Source: Streptomyces finlayi
GTDB lineage: Bacteria; Actinomycetota; Actinomycetes; Streptomycetales; Streptomycetaceae
Direction of reading: 5' to 3'
Length of the DNA: 64,000 nt
NCBI RefSeq assembly: GCF_014216315.1
Contig: NZ_CP045702.1
Location: forward strand, 7,130,001 to 7,194,000
In this document: positions 8,178 to 16,753 of the stretch, one piece after another
Numbering within the stretch: the stretch's first letter is position 1
Layout: the number at the start of each line of letters is the position of its first letter
Notes under the pieces: generated by a model
What the model saw: the letters and a program-made list of their open reading frames with translations, nothing else
The model's database searches: none
What the model was told of the DNA's origin: nothing
Program-made: the position numbers and the translations under genes

Positions 8178-9281
8178 ATGGAGCTGGCAGAGCTCATCGG
8201 TCTGCGACCGGTGCCGTGCGGCGGCCTCCTGGTGGCTCTCACCCGTCGCTGCCCCATGAGCTGCGCACACTGTTCAACCGGATCCTCCCTGTCGGTCTCC
8301 GAACAGCCCGAACCGGAGCGACTGCTGCGTTTCATCGGTTCGTTCGGCACCGAGAACCGCCCGGAGGTGGTCATGCTCACCGGGGGCGAACCGCTGCTGC
8401 TGCCGGAACCGGTCGCAGGCCTGGCCGCTCTCGCACGAGCGGCGGGCTCCCGGGTGGCGTTGATCAGCGGGATGTTCTTCGCCCGGGGCGGTCGGGTCCC
8501 CGACCGGATCATGCGCGCGATCACGGCCCTCGACCACTTCTCGGCGAGCATGGACGTGCACCACGAACGTGAGGTCCCGCGCGAGGACGTGCTGCGCGCT
8601 CTTCGGGCCGTGCTCGACGAGGGAATTCCCGTCAGCGTCCACCTCACCGTCAGCGGCCCCGACGACCCGTATCTGATGGACGCCGTCGCGGACGTCCGCC
8701 GTGTCTTCGGCGGCCGGGTGCCCATGCTGGTCAACGAGGTCCGCCCGCTCGGCCGCGCCGCACACCACGTCCGGGCGACACCGCCGGGACCGGACGGCTC
8801 CCTCGCGTCCCCCTGTGCCCTGGCGGCCTGGCCCGTGGTCGCCTTCGACGGGACCGTGGCCGCCTGCTGCAACCAGTGGACGGTCGACCGGCGCCCCGTT
8901 CCCCCGCACCTGCGACTCGGCCACATCGCCGACGACGACTGGCCCACCGTCCGCGAGCGCTCCCTCGGCTCCCCGGTACTGCGGATGCTGCGCGCCGTCG
9001 GCCCGCGGCGCCTGCACGGGCGGTACGCGTCCTCGCCGGCTCCGGCCGGCTACTGCGGCAGCTGTCACGCGCTCGCAGACCGCCCGGAAGTCCTGGCGGG
9101 GGCGGCACGCGAAGCGGGCGGCCGGGTCGGTGAACTCCTCGACCGGATCAGCGCCGATGAGCAGCGCGCCGCCGGGCCCGCCGCCCTGGTACGCCGCCTG
9201 GGCTGCGCCCCCTACGCGCACCTCGTCGAGTCCGACGCCGTCCACGAGCCGGTTCCCGCCGAGGAGGGAAGTCACCGATGA
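8178..9281 (+). CDS. Radical SAM enzyme of the rightward (aroma-sacti-like) cassette
   Basis: 367 residues. The ATG at 8178 follows GGAGGAGAC. The cluster motif CPMSCAHC gives Cys25, Cys29 and Cys32. The SAM-binding stretch MLTGGEPLLLPEP lies near residue 75. C-terminal cysteines in SPCALAAWP, AACCNQW and GYCGSCHAL fit an auxiliary-cluster (SPASM/twitch-like) region. It has no close similarity to the other maturase at 4238-5488. It heads an operon of six ATGA-coupled or closely spaced genes. The presumed substrate is the small GGALF-ending protein two genes downstream. The class call is firm. The reaction is unknown; I link it to clusters NCBI names 'aroma-sacti', from memory. Confidence 0.9.
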   Translation: MELAELIGLRPVPCGGLLVALTRRCPMSCAHCSTGSSLSVSEQPEPERLLRFIGSFGTENRPEVVMLTGGEPLLLPEPVAGLAALARAAGSRVALISGMFFARGGRVPDRIMRAITALDHFSASMDVHHEREVPREDVLRALRAVLDEGIPVSVHLTVSGPDDPYLMDAVADVRRVFGGRVPMLVNEVRPLGRAAHHVRATPPGPDGSLASPCALAAWPVVAFDGTVAACCNQWTVDRRPVPPHLRLGHIADDDWPTVRERSLGSPVLRMLRAVGPRRLHGRYASSPAPAGYCGSCHALADRPEVLAGAAREAGGRVGELLDRISADEQRAAGPAALVRRLGCAPYAHLVESDAVHEPVPAEEGSHR

Positions 9282-9940
9282 GCACCCCCGCGTCCTTCGC
9301 GCTCAGGACCAAACTCACACCCACCACCCCCGTCCTGAGGGCCGCGACCGCGGCCCTGTGGCGACCGGAGGGACTGCGTGGGCGGTACGTGCGCTACCTG
9401 GCCGCCATGCATCCGCTCGTACGGGCATCGGTGCCGCTGCTGCGACGGGCCGCCGAGCGGTGCGCCGAGCTGGACGACCCGCCCTCGCGGCGGCTCGCGG
9501 CGTACTACACCCGCCACGCCGAGGAGGAGCGCGACCACGACGCCTGGTTGCTCGACGATCTGGCCACCGCCGGTGCCCGTCCGGCCCCCATGCCGCCGCC
9601 CGTGGTCGTCGAACTCGTCGGAGCGCAGTACTACAGGATCGAGCACGAGCACCCCGTCACCCTGCTCGGATACATCGCGGTCCTGGAGGGCCATGCACCC
9701 GGGCCCCGGCTCGCGGACCGCCTCATTGAGGCGACAGGGCTCCCCGCCGGCGCGTTCCGCACCCTCCGGGAGCACGCGGAGCTCGACGGCGGGCACCTCG
9801 ACGACCTGCACCGGGTGCTTGACGCACTCGAACCGGCCCCGGCCCGGCAGACCGCCGTCTCCGTCAGCGCGCTGCACACGGCCAACCTGCTGACCCGGCT
9901 GTTCCTTTCCCTCGCCGACGACCCCGGAGGGCACCCATGA
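9278..9940 (+). CDS. Iron-containing redox enzyme, heme-oxygenase-like fold (PqqC/TenA-type)
   Basis: 220 residues, coupled by an ATGA overlap to the radical SAM gene. Almost entirely helical. HAEEERDHDAWLLDDL (residues 80-95) and the later EHxVTLLGYIAVLEGH and HAELDGGHLDDLH segments supply the spaced Glu, His and Asp residues expected for a di-iron heme-oxygenase-like oxidase/oxygenase (HDO). Such proteins, often annotated 'iron-containing redox enzyme family', cleave or oxidise C-C and N-C bonds in small-molecule and peptide pathways. Here it probably acts on the same peptide as the radical SAM enzyme, either for a second modification or for C-terminal fragmentation; that part is inference. 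Confidence 0.8.
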   Translation: MSTPASFALRTKLTPTTPVLRAATAALWRPEGLRGRYVRYLAAMHPLVRASVPLLRRAAERCAELDDPPSRRLAAYYTRHAEEERDHDAWLLDDLATAGARPAPMPPPVVVELVGAQYYRIEHEHPVTLLGYIAVLEGHAPGPRLADRLIEATGLPAGAFRTLREHAELDGGHLDDLHRVLDALEPAPARQTAVSVSALHTANLLTRLFLSLADDPGGHP

Positions 9941-10298
9941 CCGAGGACACGACACCGCGACCCGCCGCGCCGCATTCCACCGCGCCGCGCCCCGCCGCTC
10001 CGCACCCCCGGTTCCGCACCCCCCGGTTCCGCACTCCTCCGCAGACGACAGTGCCTCGTCCAGGGAGTCCCGTGAGTCCCGTGAGTCCGGTGAGTCCCCC
10101 TCCGGTTCCCGGCCCACGCTGGAGGCGCTCGCCGACGCGGGGTTCGAGGTCGACGCCCTCAGTGAGGAGCAGCACGAGGTCCTGGGGGCTCTCACCCGGG
10201 AGGAACTGGCCCTGCTCGTCGACATCCGGGGCCGGCTCGACGCGGCGGCCCCCGAGGTGCAGGCCCACGCCGACGTGGCGGGCGGCGCCCTCTTCTGA
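9937..10298 (+). CDS. Precursor-like small protein ending in GGALF, split over two frames
   Basis: Translation should begin at the ATG at 9937, which overlaps the previous stop (ATGA) after GGAGG. That frame gives a Pro/Arg/His-rich stretch that runs on without stop into the next gene. The family-like part is in the next frame (codons starting at multiples of 3), from about 10040 to the TGA at 10296-10298. It has an acidic Ser/Glu linker, then TLEALADAGFEVDALSEEQ, LTREELALLVDIRGRL, APEVQAHAD and the C-terminal VAGGALF. That frame has no start codon after its stop at 9891, so a 1-nt loss (or programmed shift) in the C-rich repeats, probably 10005-10024, is needed. I recall similar proteins as 'aroma-sacti cluster domain' proteins. 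It is the best candidate substrate of the neighbouring enzymes. Confidence 0.7.
10005..10097 (+). repeat. Low-complexity tandem repeats at the frame break
   Basis: A 15-nt unit (CCCCCGGTTCCGCAC) occurs twice in tandem at 10005-10034, giving runs of five and six C. A 9-nt unit (GTCCCGTGA and near copies) occurs three times at about 10068-10097. Both unit lengths are multiples of three, so unit-number changes keep frame. Loss or gain of one C in the runs would not, and could explain the frame break in the precursor-like gene. Confidence 0.75.
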
Positions 10299-10338
10299 CC
10301 TCGGCCACCCCTCGGTCACGCGCCCATCGGAGGAACCC

Positions 10339-13300
10339 ATGCCCTGCGCCTCGTGCCGGAGCGCACTGCCGCCCGACGCCCGTTTCTGCCCCTCCTGCGG
10401 CAGCCCGTGCACCCCCGGGCCGGTCACGGTCAAGCCGACCGGCCGCAAGGTGGTGACTGTCCTCTTCTGCGACCTGGTGGGCTCCACAGCCCTCTCCGGC
10501 GCTCTGGACGCGGAGACCCTGCGCTCGGTGACGCTCCGCTGGTTCGATCTGATGCGACTGAGGATCGAGGAGCAGGGCGGCACGGTGGAGAAGTTCATCG
10601 GGGACGCCGTGATGGCGGTGTTCGGTGTGCCGGCCGTGCGGGAGGACGACGCCCGCCGGGCGGTCGCCGCCGCCCTCGCCATGCGGACAGCGCTCGCCGG
10701 GCTCAACGCCCGGCTGGAGGAAGCCGTCGGCGTACGGCTGGAGATGCGCATCGGCATCAACACCGGTCAGGCTGTCACGGGTTCGGCCACCCTGCGGCAG
10801 GCCATGGTCTCGGGCGAAGTCGTCAACGTCGCCGCGCGCCTGGAACAGAACGCCGCCGCCGGGAGCATACTCGTCGGACCCGGCACCGTGGCAGCCGCCG
10901 GGCCGGGCGTCCGGACGACGGAGACCGGCCCCCTGCTGCTCAAGGGCAAGAGCGACCGGGTCGCCGCCCACATCGTGCTCGGTCTGGACGAGGAGGACGG
11001 GCCCGAGGCCCTGCGCCGCTTCGATCTCGGATTCGTCGGACGCGGTGCCGAACTCGCACTCATCGACGAGGCCCTGAACCGTGTCGTTCGCACCCGACGG
11101 GCCGGTCGCCTGGTCGTCGGCGGAGAGGCGGGCCAGGGCAAGACCAGACTCGTGCGCGAGTGGCTCCACCGGGCCACGGGCACCGCCACCGGCCCGCGCC
11201 CCGGCGTCGGGCGCTGCCGGGCTCGGGGCGAACAGCCCAGCCTCGGACCACTCGCCGACGCCGTGGCCCACCTGCTGAGGACCGGCGTCACGCCCGTACC
11301 GTCGTCCGAACTGGAGCTGCTCCACAGGGGCCTGCTCCTGGACGGGACACCCAACCCGTCGCCGGCGGACACCTATGCCGCGCTCGCCAAGGTCCTCGCC
11401 GAGCTGTCCGGGACGCGCCCAGTCGTGCTGGTGATCGACGACTGCCACTGGGCGGCGCAGCCGCTCTTCGACGCCCTCGACCGGTTGCTGGGCGCCCTCA
11501 CCGGCGCGGCCGTTCTGATCGTCCTGCTCACCCGCCCGCAGCTGTTCGACGCACGACCCGAACTGGCCCTGGGCGCCGTACCGCTCGAAGGGCTCTCGGA
11601 CGCCGACGCGCAGCTGCTCGCGGCCGAACTGACGGGCGGCACCGCGCACGGCGAGCCGCTCGCCCCCCGGGTCCTGGCCCGGGTGGGTGGAAACCCGCTG
11701 CATCTGGAGCAGCTGCTGGTCGCGGGGGCCCCCGTCGGCGCGGACAGCGTCCCCCTCCCGCTCCAGGCTCTGATCGGCGCCCGGATCGACGCCCTCGAAG
11801 CGCCCGAACACAGGGCCCTGGGCCTGGCGTCCGTCCTGGGCGGTGACTTCACCGCCGAGGGGATCGCGGCGCTCGCCGGACCTCCCGCGGGGGTGTGGGA
11901 CGGGACCGGGCTGAGGGCCACGCTGCACCGGCTGGTGCGGCACCGCCTGATCAGACCGGACGGCGGGGCGTTCCGATTCGCCGGAGGGCTGATCCAGGAG
12001 GTCGTCTACGCCTGCCAGTCCAAGCAGGACAGGGCCGACCGGCACGAACGGGCGGCGCGCCTGGAATCGGTCCGTGAGCGGGGGAGTGCGGCGGTCGGGG
12101 CCCACCTGGAACAGGCGTACCGCTACCGGGTCGAGCTGGGCGCGCAGGACGCGCACACCGACACCCTGCGCCGACGCGCCGCGGACGCGCTCTCCGAGGC
12201 GGGGCGGCTGGCGCTGGCGCACGCCGACCCCGTATGGGCCGCCGACCTGTTGTCCAGGGCCACGGCCCGGTATGCGGCGGGCGAGCCGGGTCGTACGGCG
12301 GCACGTCGGCGGCTCGGCCAGACACTTATGGACCTGGGGCGCGGCGCGGAGGGCAGGGCGCTGCTCGAAGAGGTACTGGCCGAGGCTCCGGCCGACGGCG
12401 GGGCCATGGTGGAGGCCGCGCACGCACGCCTCGCCCTGGCCTCCGTCGGTCGGTCTTCCGGCAAGGGGGCTGCGGGCAAGGGGGCTTCGGGCGTACGGCC
12501 TTCGGGAACGGGATCGGCGGGACCGGGTCCTCTCGGAACAGAATCCGCGGGCACCGGGGCTGCCGCGCCGAGTTCTCCCGCCCCGAGCCCTGCCGCCCCG
12601 AGCCCTGCCGCCCCGAGCCCTGCCGGAACGGGTTGTACGGCGACAGCCCCCACAGCCCCCACAGGCACCGGCCGGTCGCCCCGAGCGGGGTTCGGGACAA
12701 GGGACGAGTCACCTGCCGAAGCCGCAGGCGCCACGCTGCCGGTCTTCGCGGCGGCCGGCGACGACCTCGGCCAGGCCAGGGCCTGCCTCCGGCTCGCCCA
12801 GCGCGCACAGGAACAGGGCAGGCACCGTACGGCAAAGGGGCTGCTCACCCGCGCACTGGACCACGCGACACGCGCCGACGCCGAACCCGAACGGGCCGCC
12901 GCGCTCGGGGCGACGGGCGTCTCGCTCTGGCGAGGCCCGCAACCCGTCGGGGATGCCGTGGCCCGCTGCCACGAGCTCCTCGCCGATCAGGGGGCCGGCC
13001 GCCGGGCCGTCCGGCTGACGCTCAACTGCCCGCTCGCAGTGCTGCTGGCCCTCCAGGACGACCCTGACGGGGCTCTGGCCTGCCTCGCGGAGGCGGAGAC
13101 ACTGGCGAAGAGGCTCGGCTACGCCGAAGCCGGCGCCTTCCTGCCGATCTTCACCGCGACCGTGGCCGACCTGGCCGGCCGCCGGGAGGAGGCCCTGCTG
13201 AACCTGGACCGGGCAGCGGCCGCCGCACGGGAACTGGGCGCCACGGCGCTGCTGCGCAGCGCCCTGCTCGACACCGCCCGGATCCGGCTGGACTTCGGTG

Positions 13301-13719
13301 ACCTGCGTACCGCGTGCGACGTCCTGACCGAACTGGACGGAGACCGGGGCGAACCGGCCCGCCCGCGCGCCGAGTCGGCCGACCTCGACGGGCTGCGCGC
13401 CCGGGTGGCCGCTGCGCGGGGGCGGGCGGACACGGCCACCCGGCTGGCAGCCCGCGCGCTCGCCACCGCCGCCCGTACCGACTCGCCCATCGTCCAGGGC
13501 CTCGCCGCCCTCGACCTCGCCCGCACCGCCCTCGCCCTGGGGCGGCCGGATGACGCGGCGGAGGCGGCGGCACGCGCACGTCGGCACTTCGCGGCCAAGG
13601 GGCATCTCCCCGCCGTACGCAAGGCAGAGGCCGTGACCTCTCGCTGCGTCGGCCGGCCGCCGGGGCACGGCGCTGTCGCCGGACGAGTCACCGGAACCGG
13701 CGAGGAGGCACCCGAATGA
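10339..13719 (+). CDS. Zinc-ribbon/class III nucleotide cyclase/AAA ATPase/TPR multidomain protein
   Basis: 1126 residues. The ATG at 10339 follows GGAGGAACCC. Domains in order: zinc ribbon (Cys3, Cys6, Cys17, Cys20); class III cyclase domain at about 36-215 with both metal aspartates (Asp45 in FCDLVGST, Asp89 in FIGDAVMA) and an NVAARLEQ segment; AAA/STAND-type ATPase with P-loop GGEAGQGKTR near 260-269 and Walker B VVLVIDDCHWA near 362; then a long TPR-like helical region. A Pro/Ala/Ser-rich insert near residues 740-770 is encoded by tandem repeats. Such proteins are widespread in actinobacteria and probably act as signal-sensing scaffolds that make cAMP or cGMP. Here it is the third of four control-like genes in a peptide operon, coupled by ATGA to a protease gene. 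Confidence 0.9.
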   Translation: MPCASCRSALPPDARFCPSCGSPCTPGPVTVKPTGRKVVTVLFCDLVGSTALSGALDAETLRSVTLRWFDLMRLRIEEQGGTVEKFIGDAVMAVFGVPAVREDDARRAVAAALAMRTALAGLNARLEEAVGVRLEMRIGINTGQAVTGSATLRQAMVSGEVVNVAARLEQNAAAGSILVGPGTVAAAGPGVRTTETGPLLLKGKSDRVAAHIVLGLDEEDGPEALRRFDLGFVGRGAELALIDEALNRVVRTRRAGRLVVGGEAGQGKTRLVREWLHRATGTATGPRPGVGRCRARGEQPSLGPLADAVAHLLRTGVTPVPSSELELLHRGLLLDGTPNPSPADTYAALAKVLAELSGTRPVVLVIDDCHWAAQPLFDALDRLLGALTGAAVLIVLLTRPQLFDARPELALGAVPLEGLSDADAQLLAAELTGGTAHGEPLAPRVLARVGGNPLHLEQLLVAGAPVGADSVPLPLQALIGARIDALEAPEHRALGLASVLGGDFTAEGIAALAGPPAGVWDGTGLRATLHRLVRHRLIRPDGGAFRFAGGLIQEVVYACQSKQDRADRHERAARLESVRERGSAAVGAHLEQAYRYRVELGAQDAHTDTLRRRAADALSEAGRLALAHADPVWAADLLSRATARYAAGEPGRTAARRRLGQTLMDLGRGAEGRALLEEVLAEAPADGGAMVEAAHARLALASVGRSSGKGAAGKGASGVRPSGTGSAGPGPLGTESAGTGAAAPSSPAPSPAAPSPAAPSPAGTGCTATAPTAPTGTGRSPRAGFGTRDESPAEAAGATLPVFAAAGDDLGQARACLRLAQRAQEQGRHRTAKGLLTRALDHATRADAEPERAAALGATGVSLWRGPQPVGDAVARCHELLADQGAGRRAVRLTLNCPLAVLLALQDDPDGALACLAEAETLAKRLGYAEAGAFLPIFTATVADLAGRREEALLNLDRAAAAARELGATALLRSALLDTARIRLDFGDLRTACDVLTELDGDRGEPARPRAESADLDGLRARVAAARGRADTATRLAARALATAARTDSPIVQGLAALDLARTALALGRPDDAAEAAARARRHFAAKGHLPAVRKAEAVTSRCVGRPPGHGAVAGRVTGTGEEAPE
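12580..12624 (+). repeat. 15-bp tandem repeat, three copies, inside the cyclase/AAA gene
   Basis: GCCCCGAGCCCTGCC is repeated three times without change. It keeps frame and encodes a Pro/Ala/Ser hinge between the ATPase and the C-terminal helical repeats. Copy number could vary among strains. Confidence 0.85.
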
Positions 13720-14549
13720 CCACCAGCGGGCGACAGACGCCCGGCCTCACCTGGGGCCTGCGGGGAAAGGGCCCCGCGGACGTGCCGGTGGAGGCGGACG
13801 ATCCGCCGGACGGGACCGAGGGCGGGCTCCTCGGCGGCACCGGCCGTGGCATACGCGTCTGCGTGGTCGACTCGGGTGTCGAACGGGACCACCCCATGGT
13901 CGGCCCCGTCGCCCAGTCGTGGCGCGTCTTCAAGGACGATGACGAGGTCCGTGTCGAGGAGACGGCCGAAGGAGATTCCTGCGGTCACGGCACCGCCTGC
14001 GCCGGAATCATCCGCCGCATCGCTCCGGACTGCGAGCTGTCCAGTGTCCGGGTGCTCGGAGAACGGTTCTCCGGCAGCGGGGACGTCCTGCTCGAGGGGA
14101 TCCGGTGGGCCGTGCGCCAGCGGTTCGACGTGGTCAACCTCAGCCTGTCCACCAGCCGCGACCGCTTCGTGGAGGAACTGCGCCGACTGGCCGACGAGGC
14201 GTACTTCCAGCAGACCGTGATCGTCGCGTCGGCGCACAACACGCACGTGGAGAGTTTCCCCTGGCGCTTCTCCTCGGTCATCTCGGTCGGCAGCCACCAG
14301 GAGGACGACCCGGACCTCCACCTCTACAACCCGGAGCCCCCCGTGGAGTTCTTCGCCCCCGGCCAGGGTGTTCAGGTGGCGTGGCTCGGTGGCACGTCGA
14401 TCCGCAGCTCCGGCAACAGTTACGCCACCCCGCTCATCGCGGGCCTCTGCGCGCGGATCCTGTCGAGCCGCCCCCGGCTGACACCGTTTCAGCTGAAGAA
14501 CGCCCTGTATCTGTCCGCAGCCAACGTCCGTGTCCACGGCCGCCGGTAA
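13716..14549 (+). CDS. Cytoplasmic subtilisin-like serine protease (S8)
   Basis: 277 residues, ATGA-coupled to the cyclase/AAA gene. The complete triad is visible: Asp52 (CVVDSGV), His91 (CGHGTACAGI) and Ser235 (SSGNSYATPLIAG). The oxyanion Asn175 lies in ASAHN. There is no signal peptide, propeptide or membrane anchor, and the protein is close to the minimal subtilase core, so it probably acts inside the cell under control of a partner. Possible roles are leader removal from the operon's peptide, or a regulated effector protease triggered by the cyclase/ATPase protein. The family is certain; the role is inference. Confidence 0.92.
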   Translation: MTTSGRQTPGLTWGLRGKGPADVPVEADDPPDGTEGGLLGGTGRGIRVCVVDSGVERDHPMVGPVAQSWRVFKDDDEVRVEETAEGDSCGHGTACAGIIRRIAPDCELSSVRVLGERFSGSGDVLLEGIRWAVRQRFDVVNLSLSTSRDRFVEELRRLADEAYFQQTVIVASAHNTHVESFPWRFSSVISVGSHQEDDPDLHLYNPEPPVEFFAPGQGVQVAWLGGTSIRSSGNSYATPLIAGLCARILSSRPRLTPFQLKNALYLSAANVRVHGRR

Positions 14550-14574
14550 CGCCCGGCGCCGGAAGGGAACCCCC

Positions 14575-15159
14575 ATGGCTCAGACGACCACCCCCGCCGT
14601 GCCCCCAGCACCCTGGCCGGATCCGGCCAGGGCAGAGCTCCTGCAGTCGGTGGTGGACACCGCGCGCGCCATCTTCGGAGCCCAGGCGAGCTCCATCCTG
14701 CTCCTGGAGGCAGCAGCCGACGAACTCGTCTTCGAAGCCGTCTCCGGACAGGGCCAGGACTTCCTGGTGGGCCGCCGGTTTCCGGCAGGCCGGGGAATCG
14801 CGGGGTGGGTCGCCGCCTCGGGGGAGCCGATGGTGGTCGACGACCTCCATGACAGTAGGTCCTTCGACAGGGACATCGCGCGGTCCACGGGCTTCGTCCC
14901 GAACGCGCTGATGGCCGCCCCCCTCGTCCATGGGGACCGGGTCCTCGGGGTCCTGGAGGTGCTCGACCCGTCCCCGCAGGCACGGTCCAGCCTGTCGGAG
15001 CTCGACCTGCTGAGCCTCTTCGCACGTCAGGCCGCCGTCGCGCTGAACGTCCTCGCCGTCCACGCGCGACGCCGGCCGGCCCCGGATGCCGTCGGCGGCT
15101 CCTCGCGCACCGAGCTCCTGCGCCTCCTCTCGGAAGCCCGCCGCCTCATCGACGAGTGA
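14575..15159 (+). CDS. GAF-domain protein
   Basis: 194 residues. The ATG at 14575 follows GGAAGGGAA. One GAF domain covers about residues 15-160: the helix LLQSVVDTARAIFGAQASSI, the core LVGRRFPAGRGIAGWVA, VVDDLHDSRSF and MAAPLVHGDRVLGVLEVLD are typical. A helical tail follows. No output domain is fused. GAF domains bind cyclic nucleotides or other small ligands, so it could sense the cyclic nucleotide made by the cyclase two genes upstream. That link is inference. It ends the operon; the next gene is convergent. Confidence 0.85.
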   Translation: MAQTTTPAVPPAPWPDPARAELLQSVVDTARAIFGAQASSILLLEAAADELVFEAVSGQGQDFLVGRRFPAGRGIAGWVAASGEPMVVDDLHDSRSFDRDIARSTGFVPNALMAAPLVHGDRVLGVLEVLDPSPQARSSLSELDLLSLFARQAAVALNVLAVHARRRPAPDAVGGSSRTELLRLLSEARRLIDE

Positions 15160-15271
15160 GCGAGGAGGGTTCCGGCAGCCATGTCGTGAGGGTTCGTCAC
15201 GCCCGGGATCGAAGCGTCGGGATGCCCCAGCCGCGTTCGATGGGTCGACGGCGTGCCCCTTTCGCCTTTGT

Positions 15272-16639
15272 TCAGGACCAGTTCGGAAGGTCCGTGCCCC
15301 ACTGGGTCGGTGCACGGTTCCAGTTCGCGGGCGCGCCCTCGTAGTGGACCGGGGGCAGGGCATGGCGCAGCAGCCCGTACGGCGATTCGGTCTCGGTGAG
15401 CCAGGACCCCGGGTCGTAGGTGCCGGCCCCGCCGTGGGTGGGGGTGGGGCGGATATCGTGCAGCAGCCAGGAGGCCGTGCCGGCCAGGGAGAGGCGAAGG
15501 TGGCGCCCGCCGCCGGTGGCCTGGCGGTCGCTCAGCGCACGTAGGACGGCGGCGGCGAGAAGATAGCCGGTTCCGTGGTCCAGCGCTTGTGCGGGCAGTA
15601 CACCGGGGCGGCCGTCGGCGGTGGCCTCGATCGCGGAGATCCCGGTACCGGCCTGGACCAGGCTGTCGAAGCCACGGCGCTCGGCCCAGGGGCCGGACCG
15701 GCCCCAAGCGCTCAGTTGGGCGACGACCAGGCCGGGGTACCCGGCCAGGAGCGCGTCGGGGTTCAGACCGTGCCTGTCCAGCGCACCGGGACGGTAGCCG
15801 GTCACCACGACGTCCGCCTGGCTGAGGAGGCCTTCGAAGGCCTGCCGGTCGCCAGGGCCGGTGAGATCCAGCAGCGTGGAGCGTTTGCCCATGCCGGTGT
15901 CGGCGTGAGCATCGGCGTCCTCGGGCAGCTGCGGGGCGTCCACGCGCAGCACGTCGGCGCCCAGGAGCGCCAGTGTGCGTGTGCCGACGGGGCCGGCGAT
16001 GACGCGGGTCAGGTCCAGGACCCGCACTCCTTGGGCCGGCGCGGATGCGGGCGCCAGCAGCCGGGGGCTGTTCCGCCCCACGTCCCGCGTCTCCACCAGG
16101 GCCGGCCCGGCCGCAGCGGGTGCGGAAGCCACGGCCACGGCGAGGCCGCCTGCCGCGTAGACGGCCTCCTGTACCTCCCGGGCCGGACGCGATGCCAGCT
16201 CCCTGGCGAGCACGCCGACCAGTGCCTGGTCCTGTCCGGTGTCCGTGATGCCCAGGGCGCCGAGCAGCCGGGCTCGGTGGTGCGGGTAGTTGGCATGGGT
16301 GCGCACCCATCCGTCGGCCGCCTGCCAGAACCCGGACAGGGCGGCGAAGGACGTCGAGGCCCGGCCGTCCATCCGCAGGTGCCGTTCACTGACGAACGCG
16401 GTTGCCACCGCCGCCTCACTCACCCGCACCGCGGGCACCGGTCCCCCGTTGCGCAGCGCCAGCAGTTCCGCCGCCGCCAGCGAGGCTCCTCCCACGCAGG
16501 CCCGCGCCAGCTCCCTCACCGGCAAGCGTGACGGCAGAACAGCGCCCGCTCCCTCGAAGGACACGTTCCGGACCAGGTCGCTCCGGCCCCCCAGAGCGGC
16601 CCAGACATGTGCGGTGGCTGCATCCTCGGTGTACGTCAT
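15272..16639 (-). CDS. CaiB/BaiF family (type III) CoA transferase
   Basis: 455 residues. A CoA-transferase III core is seen from GVRVLDLTRVIAGPVGTRTLALLGADVLRVD (near residue 205) through GKRSTLLDLTGPGDR and VVVTGYRPGALDRHGL to GGGRHLRLSLAGTASWLL. The N-terminal 200 residues look like a second, degenerate CoA-transferase half, a tandem-like layout seen in some actinobacterial members. Family enzymes move CoA between carboxylic acids through a catalytic aspartate. The substrate is unknown and no pathway partner lies nearby. It is convergent with the GAF gene and stands alone. Confidence 0.85.
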   Translation of the reverse strand: MTYTEDAATAHVWAALGGRSDLVRNVSFEGAGAVLPSRLPVRELARACVGGASLAAAELLALRNGGPVPAVRVSEAAVATAFVSERHLRMDGRASTSFAALSGFWQAADGWVRTHANYPHHRARLLGALGITDTGQDQALVGVLARELASRPAREVQEAVYAAGGLAVAVASAPAAAGPALVETRDVGRNSPRLLAPASAPAQGVRVLDLTRVIAGPVGTRTLALLGADVLRVDAPQLPEDADAHADTGMGKRSTLLDLTGPGDRQAFEGLLSQADVVVTGYRPGALDRHGLNPDALLAGYPGLVVAQLSAWGRSGPWAERRGFDSLVQAGTGISAIEATADGRPGVLPAQALDHGTGYLLAAAVLRALSDRQATGGGRHLRLSLAGTASWLLHDIRPTPTHGGAGTYDPGSWLTETESPYGLLRHALPPVHYEGAPANWNRAPTQWGTDLPNWS

Positions 16640-16753
16640 CCGCTCATTGTGCGATATACCCAGGGTGCCGATACCGACGGCCGTCGAGCTGCAACGACTG
16701 ACACAGCCCTGCTACTGCGCGTCAGCGGGCCGGTGGCGGGGGCCGCCTCCGGG

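Noticed and set aside
10192..12423. 743-codon open frame opposite the cyclase/AAA gene
   Set aside because: Antisense frame made open by high GC; composition is Gln/Gly/Arg-rich with no recognisable motif.
9937..13719. One continuous 1260-codon gene joining a Pro/Arg-rich N-terminus to the cyclase/AAA protein
   Set aside because: The first 134 codons have shadow-frame composition, a different frame encodes a family-like protein over the same bases, and a strong ribosome site with ATG lies at 10339.
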